Shown: piece by piece, positions 21,740 through 32,892 of the stretch
Layout: each line of letters starts with the position of its first letter
Position numbering within the stretch: position 1 is the stretch's first letter
Source: Atherix ibis
Taxonomy: Eukaryota; Arthropoda; Insecta; Diptera; Athericidae
Length of the DNA: 64,000 nt
Reading direction: 5' to 3'
Assembly: GCA_958298945.1 (NCBI GenBank)
Contig: OY282606.1
Coordinates: 86,869,696-86,933,695 of the forward strand
Notes under the pieces: model-generated
Database searches by the model: none
Told to the model about the DNA's origin: nothing
The model's input: only the letters and a program-made list of their open reading frames with translations
Made by a program: the position numbers and the translations under genes

Positions 21740-24700
21740 ATATTTTTTTTAGGTTTCAGTTTATTTTTCTTCTAATTTTCAAATATTATTTTAACAAAGG
21801 ATTTATCAAAAAACATTTATTATTTATGATGAAAGTATGACGATATAATGAATAAATTTATTTTCTTTTGATTAATTTCATATTTTATTCGATTTAATAT
21901 TTTAATAAAATTGTTACGCTTCATTATTGGGGAAAAACCATCTTTTTTTCTCCAAATGTGAATAATTTAAAAACTTTCAGCATTTGCAAGGTATCTGTTT
22001 AAACGTAGAACAGAGAAAAACTCCATTTAATTTTATGTGAATAACTTTATCAGAATATTTGGGGTAAAAAATGCTACTTAATAGACAAAAAGTAAATATA
22101 CTCGTAAGAAATTGTCTGACCTTGAAATTTACCAACTTCCAACTATTCTATTTTGGCATCTTTTTATCTTCTATTTTTGTAGAAATTTTTACGCTTTTCC
22201 ATTTAATTTCCTTTTTTCTATTGAAAAGTTGTTCTTCCTTATATTACATTCTTTTTATACGAATGCCTGTCTCAAGGACGAATCATAGAATATACCATTT
22301 TGTTTTGTAAATACTTCTCGAAATCTGGTACTTACTTTCTCTTCGATTTAACTTCGTATTTAATAAAGGATAGCAAAAGCAAAATATTCATTCAAAGTAT
22401 ATATACACATATATATACTGTTAGCATACCCTTAAATAAGAAAATGTAAGCAAACAGCCATGAAGGACTTCGTAAAAATAAAGTCGTCTGTGAATAAATG
22501 AATATCTATGAATTTTTGTTCTACGTCTTATAGACCTATCACCAAGCTCCTTTCTTTAGTAATTTTGAAAGGATTCCAAGGCGTGTATAATTTCTCATTT
22601 CTTGGAATGATAGAATACTATAAAAAAATATTCAAATCACTTTAAATGCTTAGAGCTTAGCACACCTGAATTACAATACTCGTAATTATGAAAAAAAGAA
22701 CACACATATTTTTTTTTTTTTGCTTCTATTATCCTTTCTTTACTGACTATAAAATTTGTGATTTTATTTCACTATAAAAAAAAAAATTCTCTAACGATTT
22801 TTCAATATTATTATTTGTTTATATTTCGAAAAATTTGCATATTTTAATTTGTATTTATATAAAAGTTAGGAAAAATTTCAACAAAATAAAATAACAAGGG
22901 TGTTTTTTTTTATATATTGTATAATATAAAATTTATCATATTGATGAGATCGAAGAAAATGTTTCTTTTTAAACTAAAAGTCTTAAGAAACTTTTCTAAT
23001 TTTTGGTAAAAAAGAGAAAAAAAGCCACCCCAAAAAAATAGGTAACATTACAGGTAAAGAGAGGTAATGCAGGTTCTTCCGTTGTCTTTTTTTCTCAAAC
23101 CTGTTTTTGATTTAGGAAAATTTAAAATTTCTATTCGATTTTTATTATAGCCAGCCTCTCCGTTGAATGATTGCCATTACACTTTATGCCGACAAACCGA
23201 TCTGTGTACTATCAGTAGTTGGTATCAGAATTTTTTCGTCTGATTTTCTGCCAAAGGCTTAAGGATAAACGATTCCTACAAAGAGGGTAAATCTGAAAAT
23301 AAATTGCGTACAAGTAAATTGCATAAATGCATGAAAGTAAGTACATGTATCAGAACAAATAGGTAAATTGGCTGAGACAGGAATCTGTGCAGAGAGAGAG
23401 CAGAGGAAAAACCAGTTGGGTCAGTGTCTGTCTGATAGTCTGATGGTTTAAATGGAGCCCGCCAGCCATCTAGCCACAGCACAGTCCAAAGAATATATTT
23501 TGAGACCATGGGGAGGATATGCAGGATTCGTTGTGGTATAATGTTGGGGGTTTATTTTAACCATAGGCCAATGTATTAAACAATCCAGTTCGAAACAAGC
23601 TTTGATTTTTTTCCATTTTTTGACTTTTATTATAAGCTGCACAGAACATCTTCTGTAATCGCTGTCAACTCAGATGCACTAAATCCTCAAATGTCGGCTA
23701 TTCTGTTTGTATCTGAGTAAGATATGCAGGACATAGCGCCTGCACTGTCCATGAGCTATGTCTGGCAAAGGGTGCCCTCGTTGCATGCAGTCATTTCTGA
23801 ATCTTAATATAAAAAAAACACCATGTCTGCAATTGCACCTTGCGGTCACCTTACACAACTCATTGAACATGGCATTACGTCAATGCACTTTTCAATCATT
23901 TTTCAATATTGTGAAAAATCTCCAATCTGAAGGTAAAATGGCATGATACTCTATCGAATAGGAAAATTAAAAAGGTAACATTTCGCCAACGACAGCATAT
24001 GTATTCATCAGAAATGAGAATAAAAGGGAAAATATATTGGCGCAAACTGGTATTTATAATATTTTCTGTAAAAGTAGATCCGGTGCTGGTTTTTTATTAT
24101 TAAAACACCGTCTGGACATTATTGCAGACGTTATCTTTTTTGCTCTGATTTTTTTCTTTTCTGTTGTTGCTTATTTGCAGGCCAACTTATGACACAGCGC
24201 GGCTAAGTAGTTAAGCTCCAGTGCGTACCTTGGGAATTTTAAACTCTTCAATGATAACAGCGCCAGTCTGTAACAGTCAGATATAAGAACAAGTGCAAAA
24301 CCAGTACATGTGTATACGAGTACTAGCTGTGCTAAAGTGGTATTCAATACAGATAAAAAAAAAGCACCTTTGATCGTAACTTTCCACCAAGAAAAATAAA
24401 GATACGTAATTGAAGAATGTAAAAATATCTGGCCAGTATGCGCCGACACATGATAACCGGGCCGGGCATCAAGAATGGAATAATGTTAATTGTAAGGAGG
24501 GTATCTACCTTTTTTTTTATTCGTGCTTTTATCTTTTTATTAAATTATAACAGATACAAGATTTTTCATTGGTTGCTTTTAAGAAGAAGAAAAAATAACT
24601 GTCTCTCTACTTTCAGAAGGTAAATTGGTTGGCACAGACTGTGGCAGCAGGTAACAAACAAAAAAAATCCCTATTTACCCTGCCAGTCTTTAGATTATAC

Positions 24701-25398
24701 GAGAAAGGGTTTTTTGCCTATTGCCAGTTTCGTTCCTTCATTCCAATCGACTAAATATTGACAGGCATACTCTTGTACTCTTGACCGCAATATGTCCGAT
24801 TACCTTATCGTCTGCACTTATTACTCTGTAGTTTCAATGTAAAAGGCCCCGTATAGCATATCACGTACACTGTGTATTCGTGCCATTTCCAAGTGTAGCA
24901 TTCCGTACCATCCTTGATTACATTGTATGGTGATTATGGAAAAAATTAGCCTTCTTAAAAATTAAAAATTAAATAAATTTTTTGAAATTATTCAGGAAAT
25001 TATATAAGAATTTAGCGAAAGGAATAATAAATGATCCAGTATTTTCAGGAATGATCCAATGATTACTTGACATGAGGTCCTGTGATTTTTAATGGCTATA
25101 ATGAAACTTTGTTTCTTCAAAAAAAACGCTATCTTTATAAATCAGTAGCAAGCAAAGATCCAGTTAACCGCTGGAATCGACTAGTTACTGGAGCAAATCG
25201 GACTTTTCCGGTAAACTGTGTCCTTATCGAAACTTGTAGAAAAGCTATTTTTCTTATAATAATCTTTGCACTCCTAAATATCCCTCACATACTCATCCTC
25301 CATATATCTATAAATCTCTCAAAATGAAAGAGTTCCATCTACTCTTTTTCTTATTTTCGAAACCTCACAGTGACTTGGAGAGCCGTTAAAGATGTGTA
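21740..25398. other. Non-coding DNA, no gene identified
   Basis: A long stretch without a recognisable gene. Short frames of 60-92 codons exist on both strands (for example 22071 plus, 23276 minus, 24171 minus) but show no known motif. Sequence at 23150-23560 and 23640-23890 is less A+T-rich and could contain untranslated exons or old repeats. A short GAGAGAGAGC run lies near 23391. Confidence 0.45.
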
Positions 25399-26181
25399 CG
25401 AGGTCTGTTTAAAAAGTATCGAGAATTTTGAATTGCCGCGGGTTACGTATATTAGATTTTTGATTTTTGTGCCGTTATGTTGGTACTCATGTCTCTCACT
25501 TATGCCGATAAGTTCGGCCATTTTGAATGTTCAGTTAATTTTTGACAGCTGCTTTGTTTGCACGTGTGCTGGCTTGTCTTCGATTTTTGCCCATTTTCGA
25601 CCAAAAACAGCATCGCATTAACATTGCTAAGGAGCTCCAGATGATCATAACTGATGACGAATCATGAGTTTATGATTATGACGTCGAAACCAAAGCTCAA
25701 TCATCCCAATGGAAGCTGCCGAATGAGCCAAGACCGAAAAAAGCACGCCAAGTTCGGGCGGATGTGAAGGTTTGCTTCATGAGTTCTTGCCACAGGGTAG
25801 AACTGTCAATAAGAAATATTACCTGCAAGTTATGCACAAGTTGTGCGAAGCAATCCACCAGAAACGCCCGGATTTGTGAAAGAACAAAAATTTGCTTTTG
25901 CACCATGATAATGCCCCTGCTCACGCATTGTTGCTTGTAGGTGAATTTTTGGACAAAAACAACACACTAATAATGCCGCAGTCACCGTATTCTCCATATC
26001 TGGCCCCATGTGACTTTTCCTTATTCCCGAAACAGATTCTTTGATCAATTTTTTGGAATGGGCAAAAATCGAAGACGAGCCAAAACAAGTGCAAGCAAAG
26101 CAGCTGTCAAAAATTAACTGAACATTCAAAATGGCCGAACTTGTCAGCATAAGTGAGAGACATGACTACCAACATAAATGT
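25399..26181. mobile_element. Rearranged mariner with two 5' ends
   Basis: The left end starts cgaggtctgtttaaaaagta after TA and is the 5' end of the mariner family at 35471 and 57170. Internal sequence on plus jumps from the 5' untranslated region to FDQKQHR, then DVETKAQSSQWKLP and later transposase parts to SPYLAPCDF. The right part (about 26030-26181) is not the 3' end: it is the 5' untranslated region again, inverted. The outermost right end is missing. This element is a head-to-head hybrid. Confidence 0.8.
25595..26030 (+). pseudogene. Internally deleted mariner transposase
   Basis: Relic of a DD34D mariner transposase. The N-terminal helix-turn-helix is deleted; reading starts at the DQKQHRINIAKEL block and continues through DDES.VYDYDVETKAQSSQW, PRPKKARQVRADVK, then shifted frames with LPQGR, KRPDL, HHDNAPAH near 25905 and SPYLAPCDFSLF near 25995. 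First and second Asp are recognisable, and the third as CDF. Stops and a deletion around 25770 break it. Confidence 0.8.
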
Positions 26182-26465
26182 CCCTCAGTTGATGCATAAA
26201 GGTAGACACAGACACGATTTCAAAAAGAGGTAACCACACAACATACTTTGGTGGCATCCCCCACTTTTAGTGGCGATGAATGAAGCAAGTTAGCGTCTTA
26301 CCAAGTGTTGTTTAAGTTACCCTTTTCCAAGGCGAACTGTGAGTAAGTTGGGGCTGCACTAAATCTCTCCAAACTTCGCCGTATGTCGATTTTTAGGGAT
26401 AATCTCTTCTACTATTACTAAAAATCGATATGCTGCGACGTTCTCGTAGCTCATCAGATCGACCG
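26182..26465. other. Unassigned, possibly retrotransposon-derived
   Basis: Follows the mariner hybrid and precedes an RNase H-like remnant. It may be more of the same retrotransposon, but I see no motif. Confidence 0.35.
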
Positions 26466-26610
26466 GTTCTAGATCGCATTCGACATTGGTTACTGAACAA
26501 TCAAAACATTGAATTGTATTAGGTTCCAGGTTATGCTGGTATTTTCGGCAATGAGCGATCTGATCACATTATAGGGAAGGGTCTTTACCATCCATTGTTG
26601 GTCAGCTGCA
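26466..26610 (+). pseudogene. RNase H remnant of a non-LTR retrotransposon
   Basis: About 45 codons read HWLLNNQNIELY, a stop where relatives have Trp, then VPGYAGIFGNERSDHI. This is the WVPGH.G..GNE.AD block at the end of RNase H domains in Jockey/I/R1-group elements; the Gly-Asn-Glu and Asp are visible. The rest of the domain upstream is not recognisable. Fragmentary and dead. Confidence 0.65.
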
Positions 26611-27386
26611 TCAGATGACCAAATGGCATGTAACATCTTTGTGACTTGAATAGACAAATAGACTAGAGCACTGGTAGCAGATTTCTTTCCACATATTGGA
26701 TAAACGTCGGAAAAGTAGTCTACGCAAAAATCTTTCCGAAATATTGAGTAAGGAAACTTCTCAAAATTTGGTTTAGCAAACTGCTTTATAAAAAATATAT
26801 TTTTGAATAGGACTCCTCCAACTGTGAAGCTCCTCCAACCATTGCATGTATTATAGTTTGTTGTGATGGACGAAGAATAATCTAGGGAATTTTTCTTCTT
26901 AGTTGGGTTGTAGGATAAAATTTGGTTGTCGACGTAAAGCCCAAGAAAGATCAGATTATCCCAAAGGTGAATGATTGGCTGGCATGCTTGTAGGCGTAGG
27001 CCCCTATCATAATAGTATTAAATGTGAGGCTTAAAAAAAATTTCTTAAACAAAAATTAGTTCATGCTGGTTTTTTTTACTAAGAGACTCTTAATGAGTTA
27101 ATTTCTCCAAGTAGAAGGAATAAGGGATGAGGGGTAAGGGATTGGGAGGATAGAAAATTGAGAATAGGAGAGAAAAAAACTATTGTTTAATTTTTTTTGC
27201 TTTTATTATCTGCATTTAAAAAAAATATATAAAAATTAATGATCAAAAAAATATCCCCACTAATCATTGATAAGATTTAGTATCGACATGATTATGCCCA
27301 ATCTATGAGTAGGGGTCTTAAAAGGATCATGGAAAGAAAAGCTTTTTGAGAATAAGTCATAATAGAATTCGACTCCATCCTTAATA
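26611..27386. other. Non-coding stretch
   Basis: No gene seen. The first 400 bases may be decayed C-terminal sequence of the preceding retrotransposon; the remainder is A+T-rich. Confidence 0.4.
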
Positions 27387-28646
27387 CGAGAGTCGTTCAA
27401 TAAGTCCTTAGAAAATTCAAGAAATTACGCTCGTAGTGTCGGCAAAGACTTTTTTTTATAAGTAACAATATCGATAGGAAAGGTTTCAAAATTTCAGCTC
27501 GATCCATAGCGTAGGTCAATTTCTATCGTCGATTAAAGTTAACGACATTTATTTGTGCATAACAATGGAAAAAAGCGAGTTTAGGGCTGTCATCAAACAT
27601 CTCCTTTTGAAAGGCTTAAGCCCGAAAGAAATCAAAGCCGAGTTGGATGCAGTTCATGGCACATCTACACTTGTGTTTGCGACGGTTTACAATTGGGTGA
27701 ATGAATTTAAACGTCCACAATAGATGAACATCATTCAGGACGCCCAGTTGTGGTGTCTACTCCTGAAATCATCGACAAAATCCACGATCTGATTTTGAAC
27801 GATCGGCGAATTAAAGTGCGCGAATTAGTTGAGGCCACGAGCATATCACAAGGTACAGTCGCTTCAATTTTGCATGAAAAATTGTCTGTGAAAAAAATTT
27901 CGGCAAGATGGGTGCCGCGTTTGCTCTCAGAGGAGAATAAGCGCAATCGTGTAGTGGACTCTGAGGCTATGTTGGCACTCTTTCATCGCAATCCTGCTGA
28001 ATTCCTTCGTCGATATGTCACTTTGGACGAAACCTGGATACACTACTACACTCCAGAAACGAAAAGACAGTCATCACAGTGGATTTTCAAGGGTGAACGG
28101 GCTCCGAAGAAGGCAAACACTGTGCCATCGGCCGGCAAGGTGATGGCCACGGTCTTTTGGGATTCGCAGGGCATCATTTTTATCGACTACTTGGAAAAAG
28201 GAAAAACAATAACAGGAGCGTATTACGCGTCGTTATTGCAATGGTTGAGCGAGGAAATCAAAGAGAAACGCCTCCATCTGAAGAAGAAAAAAATCCTCTT
28301 GCATCAGGACAATGCGCGTGTGCACACCTGCGCTGTTTCCATGGCCAAAATTGTGGAATTGAGAAAGGAATTATTGCAGCATCACGCTTATTCACCAAAT
28401 TTGGCCCTGAGTGACTATTTTCTTTTCCCCAATCTGAAGAAATGGCTTGGCGGACGACGGTTCACTTCCAACGAGGACGTCATTGCTCACACCGATGAGT
28501 ATTTTGAAGAACTTCCGAAATCCTATTTTTTGGACGGGATAAAAATGCATAGAGCTAAAAGAAGATGATGTTGAAAAATAAAAAAATTTTTTTTAAAAAA
28601 ACAGTTTTTTTCCATCTTTTTCTAAGGACTTATTGAACGACTCTCG
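27387..28646 (+). mobile_element. Irritans-type mariner, copy 1, full length
   Basis: 1260 bases flanked by TA on both sides. Ends are inverted repeats: cgagagtcgttcaataagtc at the left and gacttattgaacgactctcg at the right, extending through CTTAGAAAA. It carries one transposase gene with a 10-base deletion. A relative in the opposite orientation lies about 1.1 kb downstream. Confidence 0.92.
27565..28568 (+). pseudogene. Irritans-type mariner transposase, frameshifted
   Basis: ATG at 27565 starts MEKSEFRAVIKHLLLKGLS, matching irritans mariners such as Himar1 in my memory. After NWVNEFKR a 10-base deletion (against copy 2) shifts the frame; the remaining 272 codons from 27750 are open. Visible there: second helix-turn-helix (ISQGTVASILHEKLS), WVPRLLSEENK, first Asp in VTLDETWIHYY, SAGKVMATVFWDS, IIFIDYLEKGKTI, second Asp in LHQDNARVH, third Asp in LALSDYFLF (34 residues between). 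The C-terminus departs from copy 2 after LDGIK and ends early. One frameshift therefore inactivates a mostly intact gene. Confidence 0.9.
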
Positions 28647-28649
28647 TAC

Positions 28650-29280
28650 TTCTCTAGACCAACATGTATAGAGAAGTGTCACTTTTTGATCGCGACTCAC
28701 CTTTGTGCTTAGCCTACAGACGATGAAATGATCAGGAAGGAGCCTAGAATCATGTGTGGTTGTGGTGGTGGGGAGAGGGGTTTCAGATAGATTATTGTTG
28801 AAAGTTACATTTATTATAATATTTTTTCCTTTTGTCTCGATATAATTTCTGTAAGAAAAAAATTACGTACACTATTCTTACAGAGTTTTTATTTTATTTT
28901 ATTATTTTTCAACACCTCTTTTTTAAAAAAAAAATGTTAAAATTATTTTGAAGCGATTCAATAATATTATATTATGTAATTAAACTGATAAATTGCATAT
29001 TAAGAAATTATGTATCATTAAAAGTAATTTTAAATAATTTTAATTCGGTCATGGGCTATTCTCCCAAATACGAGGGCAATATTATAAATCATTGGCTAAT
29101 GCGAAAATTTAGTGGGTATCAGCATTATGACATTTTTTTTATTATTTAGCAGTCTTAAAAAAAAGGCATACAAAATTCGATTAAAATTTATTTATTAGTT
29201 TAGTTTTGATAGGCAATGAAATGAAACAAGGTTTGTGTTTTGAGAGAGCCCAGTATGTCCAATTTAGGTTAGCATCAAAG
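28650..29280. other. Non-coding spacer
   Basis: A+T-rich DNA between two mariner loci, no gene seen. Contains a GGTGGGGAGAGGGG-type purine-rich patch near 28770. Confidence 0.45.
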
Positions 29281-29284
29281 AAAT

Positions 29285-29721
29285 GAATGATAATCATTTT
29301 AAAAGACGGTCAAATGAAAGTGTTTAAAATAGCTAGTTTGGTAAACATCTCAAACGAATGTATAGGAAAGATCTTATATTAAATTTTGGATATGAGAAAG
29401 CTTTTAGCGAGGTAGCTGCCGCATTTACTAAAACAATTTTACTTCATTAAGATAATGCATGCGTGTAAACTTGTGTCATTGCCATGGCAAAATTTTTTGA
29501 GTTCTGATACGAAATGCTTCCGCATTCGCCATATTCACCAGATTAGGCCCCTCAGCCATTATATCTTATTTCCAAATATATGAGAAAATGGCTCGCGGCA
29601 CAAAAAGAGTTGGCTCAGAAAAACGCCTATTTTAAAGATGTTTGGAGACTTCATATTTATTAGATAGGATACAAAAACTAGAAAATTATCTAACTCAGTA
29701 TATCGAACTAAAAGGACATTA
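29285..29721 (+). pseudogene. Older irritans mariner relic
   Basis: Broken translation follows irritans transposase: IIILKDGQMKVFKIASLV near 29290, ISNECIGKIL and LDMRKLLAR near 29340-29410, then a deletion, then LLH.DNA.V.TC near 29450 with the second catalytic Asp, SPYSPD near 29530, RKWL near 29585, and a C-terminus YLLDRIQKLE...YIELKGHY at 29645-29720. Stops are frequent. The copy-2 mariner sits right at its coding end, on the opposite strand. Confidence 0.75.
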
Positions 29722-30953
29722 CGAGGGTCGTTCAATAAGTCCTTAGAAAAAGATGGAAAAAAAGCTCTATTACACTTTTCCAACCATTTTTCCAAAATTT
29801 TTATCCCGTCCAAAAAATAGGATTTCGGAAGTTCTGCAAAATACTCATCCGTTTGAGCAATGACGTCCTCGTTGGAAGTGAACCGTCGTCCGCCAAGCCA
29901 TTTCTTCAGATTGAGAAAAAGAAAATAGTCACTCGGGGCCAAATCTGGTGAATAAGCGGGATGCTGCAACAATTCCATTCTCAATTCCACAATTTTGGCC
30001 ATGGAAACAGCGCAGTTGTGCACACGCGCAGTGTCCTGATGCAAGAGGATTTTTTTCTTCTTCAGATGGGGGCGTTTCTCTTTGATTTCCTCGCTCAACC
30101 GTTGCAATAACGACGCGTAATACGCTCCTGTTATTGTTTTTCCTTTTTCCAAGTAGTCGATAAAAATGATGCCCTCCGAATCCCAAAAGACCGTGGCCAT
30201 CACCTTGCCGGCCGATGGCACAGTTTTTGCCTTCTTCGGAGCCTGTTCACCATTGAAAATCCACTGTGATGACTGTCTCTTCGTTTCTGGAGTGTAGTAG
30301 TGTATCCAGGTTTCGTCCACAGTGACATATCGACGAAGGAATTCGGCAGGATTGCGATGAAAGAGTGCCAACATAGCCTCAGAGTCCACTACACGATTGC
30401 GCTTATTCTCCTCTGAGAGCAAACGCGGCACCCATCTTGCTGAAATTTTTTTCAAAGACAATTTTTCATGCAAAATTGAAGCGACTGTACCTTGTGATAT
30501 GCCCGTGGCCTCAACTAATCAGCGCACTTTAATTCGCCAATCGTTCAAAATCAGATCGTGGATTTTGTCGATGATTTCAGGAGTAGACACCTACTGGGCG
30601 TCCTGAACGATGTTCATCTTTTGTGGATGAATGGCCACGTTTAAATTCATTCACCCAATTGTAAACCGTCGCAAACACATATGCAGATGTGCCATGAACT
30701 GCATCCAACTCGGCTTTGATTTCTTTCGGGCTTAAGCCTTTCAAAAGGAGGTGTTTGATGACAGCCCTAAACTCGCTTTTTTCCATTGTTATGCACAAAT
30801 AAATGTCGTTAACTTTAATCGACGATAGAAATTGACCTACGTTATGGATCGAGCTGAAGATTTTGACAGCTTTCTTGTTGATAATGGTGCTTACAAAAAA
30901 AATATTTACCGACACTACGAGCGCAATTTCTTGGATTTATTGAACGACCCTCG
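29722..30953 (-). mobile_element. Irritans-type mariner, copy 2, full length
   Basis: 1232 bases flanked by TA. Terminal inverted repeats are cgagggtcgttcaataagtc and its reverse at 30934-30953. Closely similar to copy 1 at 27387 but in opposite orientation and with a different set of lesions. It interrupts or abuts an older relic of the same subfamily on the plus strand. Confidence 0.92.
29750..30786 (-). pseudogene. Irritans-type mariner transposase, broken
   Basis: Starts at the ATG complement at 30786 (MEKSEFRAVIKHLLLKGLS). A 2-base deletion after GRPV shifts the frame near 30595 and a stop replaces Glu in the VRELVEA block near 30515. From 30473 down the frame is open: ILHEKLSLKK region, WVPRLLSEENK, VTVDETWIHYY, SAGKVMATVFWDS, LHQDTARVH (Asn after the Asp changed to Thr), LAPSDYFLF. 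All three catalytic Asp remain. There is no stop at the end of the gene, so the frame runs on through the terminal repeat into flanking DNA and ends at 29559. Confidence 0.9.
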
Positions 30954-30959
30954 TATCTC

Positions 30960-32890
30960 CATAGGTAAAATAAATTTTAGACATAAAAGTGTGTTTTTCT
31001 TGCCAAAGCCAAGTATTTATCATATATGCCTCGTTTTTAAAATACAAACAAACAAACATATTTTATATTTTATTATTAACCCCTCCTTACAATTATAACA
31101 ATTTCTATATTAAAATAACAAAAAAAATTTCCCATTCTCCAGTATTATAATTTTATTTAAAGAAATCATAAAAGTACAAACATATTTGTCAACATGTCTG
31201 TTGGTTTTTATTAAATAATATTATTGCTATGTTTATCCAAAAAAAAAAAAAATATTACCTAAACAAATTTATATTCATTAATTTACTGGCTGAAAAGTTA
31301 TGAAAAATCAATAAAACCAAATTAGAATCGTACAATATGATAGTATGAACAGTCGTGAAATTCATTAAAGAACTAAGAAAAAAAAACACTTGCCGCCACC
31401 AATAACAATTTGGACACCATGAAAATATAGAAATAATAATTTCAGCTCTAATTAATAATAGGACATTTACATAATGTAGATTTCGATTTAATTTCTGTTT
31501 CAATATTTGACTTATCCAATTCCTATTAACCCAACCTTTTGATTTTTAATAATATTTAACCAATATTCGGCTTATATAAAAGCTGCTATACAATTTCCGA
31601 TCCACTTAAAGGTCCTTCTTTAATCTTATATTTGGAACTCATTTTCATGTTATATTAGAGAATTTCCTTTTAGAATAATTCCATGAATTACAAACTTATT
31701 GACTGTTTCTGACATTTGTACATAAGTCTGGACGCATTAAAAATATCCTTGAAAAAGTTTTACTCCTACAATTATAAAAAGAGGATTTACACAGAAAATT
31801 TCTGATTCCCTTTTTGATGCTTTTTCTGTCTCTATAAAAATTCTTCCACTCAGATTATTTTTCATTAGCAAAACAACTAAAAGTTTTATTGAAAAAGTCC
31901 TTAAAAAATAAATTACCTTTCAATTTCAAACACTCTTCAATTCCAGTCTACAAACGTTCTGTTTGGTTAGGTTTAAATGTTTTCCTTTTATTAAAAAATA
32001 TTATATTAATTTGGAAAAAATATATTTCCAAGTTAAAATTTAACCACTTCAAAGACATTTAACAGAAATGTGCAAATTTACGAATAAGTTTTTTTAATCA
32101 AAACAAAAATCCATTAGTTATGGGATATTTTGCCTAAGGATAACACAATTCCAATTTTATAGTATATTTTTTCATATTAAATTTCTGTTACACAATTAAG
32201 AAAATTGATTTTTTTTGTAAATCTCAAATAATAAAGACTTTTTTTATAATATCATATTTTTTCTTTGGTTTTTTTTTCTTTATTTTAGTGACGATAACAA
32301 ATTTATGTGACGATAACCGCGACTAGTTCGACAACCCAGCAATTTTTTGCCGTCCTGCCTGACGCCTTCTTTCCACCGAAGACAAAAGCTATCTCCTCTT
32401 CTCTCTTCTGCTATCTTAAATGGAGCCGATGTGGATTTTGTGGTCAACCTACCATAGACTATTGAGGATTAAGTAGACAGCCGGGCAGTCGCGTTAACCT
32501 TCCAGGATCTTGTCATTTAATAGGCTTTGGAATCGTCAATTTTCATGTAGGAGACCCTAAAGTCTTTGAAGGATTTTCTTCTCGATTGCGGATAAAGGTT
32601 TGCAATGGGATTTTACTGATAATCCGGAAGAATACATGAAGACTGCAATACTAGTGTCCTGCACAGAAGAAGCTTCAATGTTATGGGTAGAATTTTCGAT
32701 CGAAACAATTCAGACTGACTGAAATAGAATTTTTCGTCCATGAGGTTATTCGCTATGATCCTGTATCCTCTCGTAAACCGCTTTTAGATCGATACATAAT
32801 ATCGTTGCAGTCGCCGTATACTAAAAACTGTGAGGACTTCATGAGGATAATACTCCTCATGCTTACCCCTGAGTCGAGACTCAGTTTTTC
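30960..32890. other. Non-coding DNA, no gene identified
   Basis: A+T-rich to about 32280. From 32280 to 32890 the composition is more balanced and resembles decayed coding sequence, but no domain could be recognised in any frame. Confidence 0.45.
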
Positions 32891-32892
32891 CA

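Noticed and set aside
25370..30953. A domesticated SETMAR-like host gene
   Set aside because: Mariner segments here have their own ends and TA flanks, are full of lesions, and show no fused SET domain.
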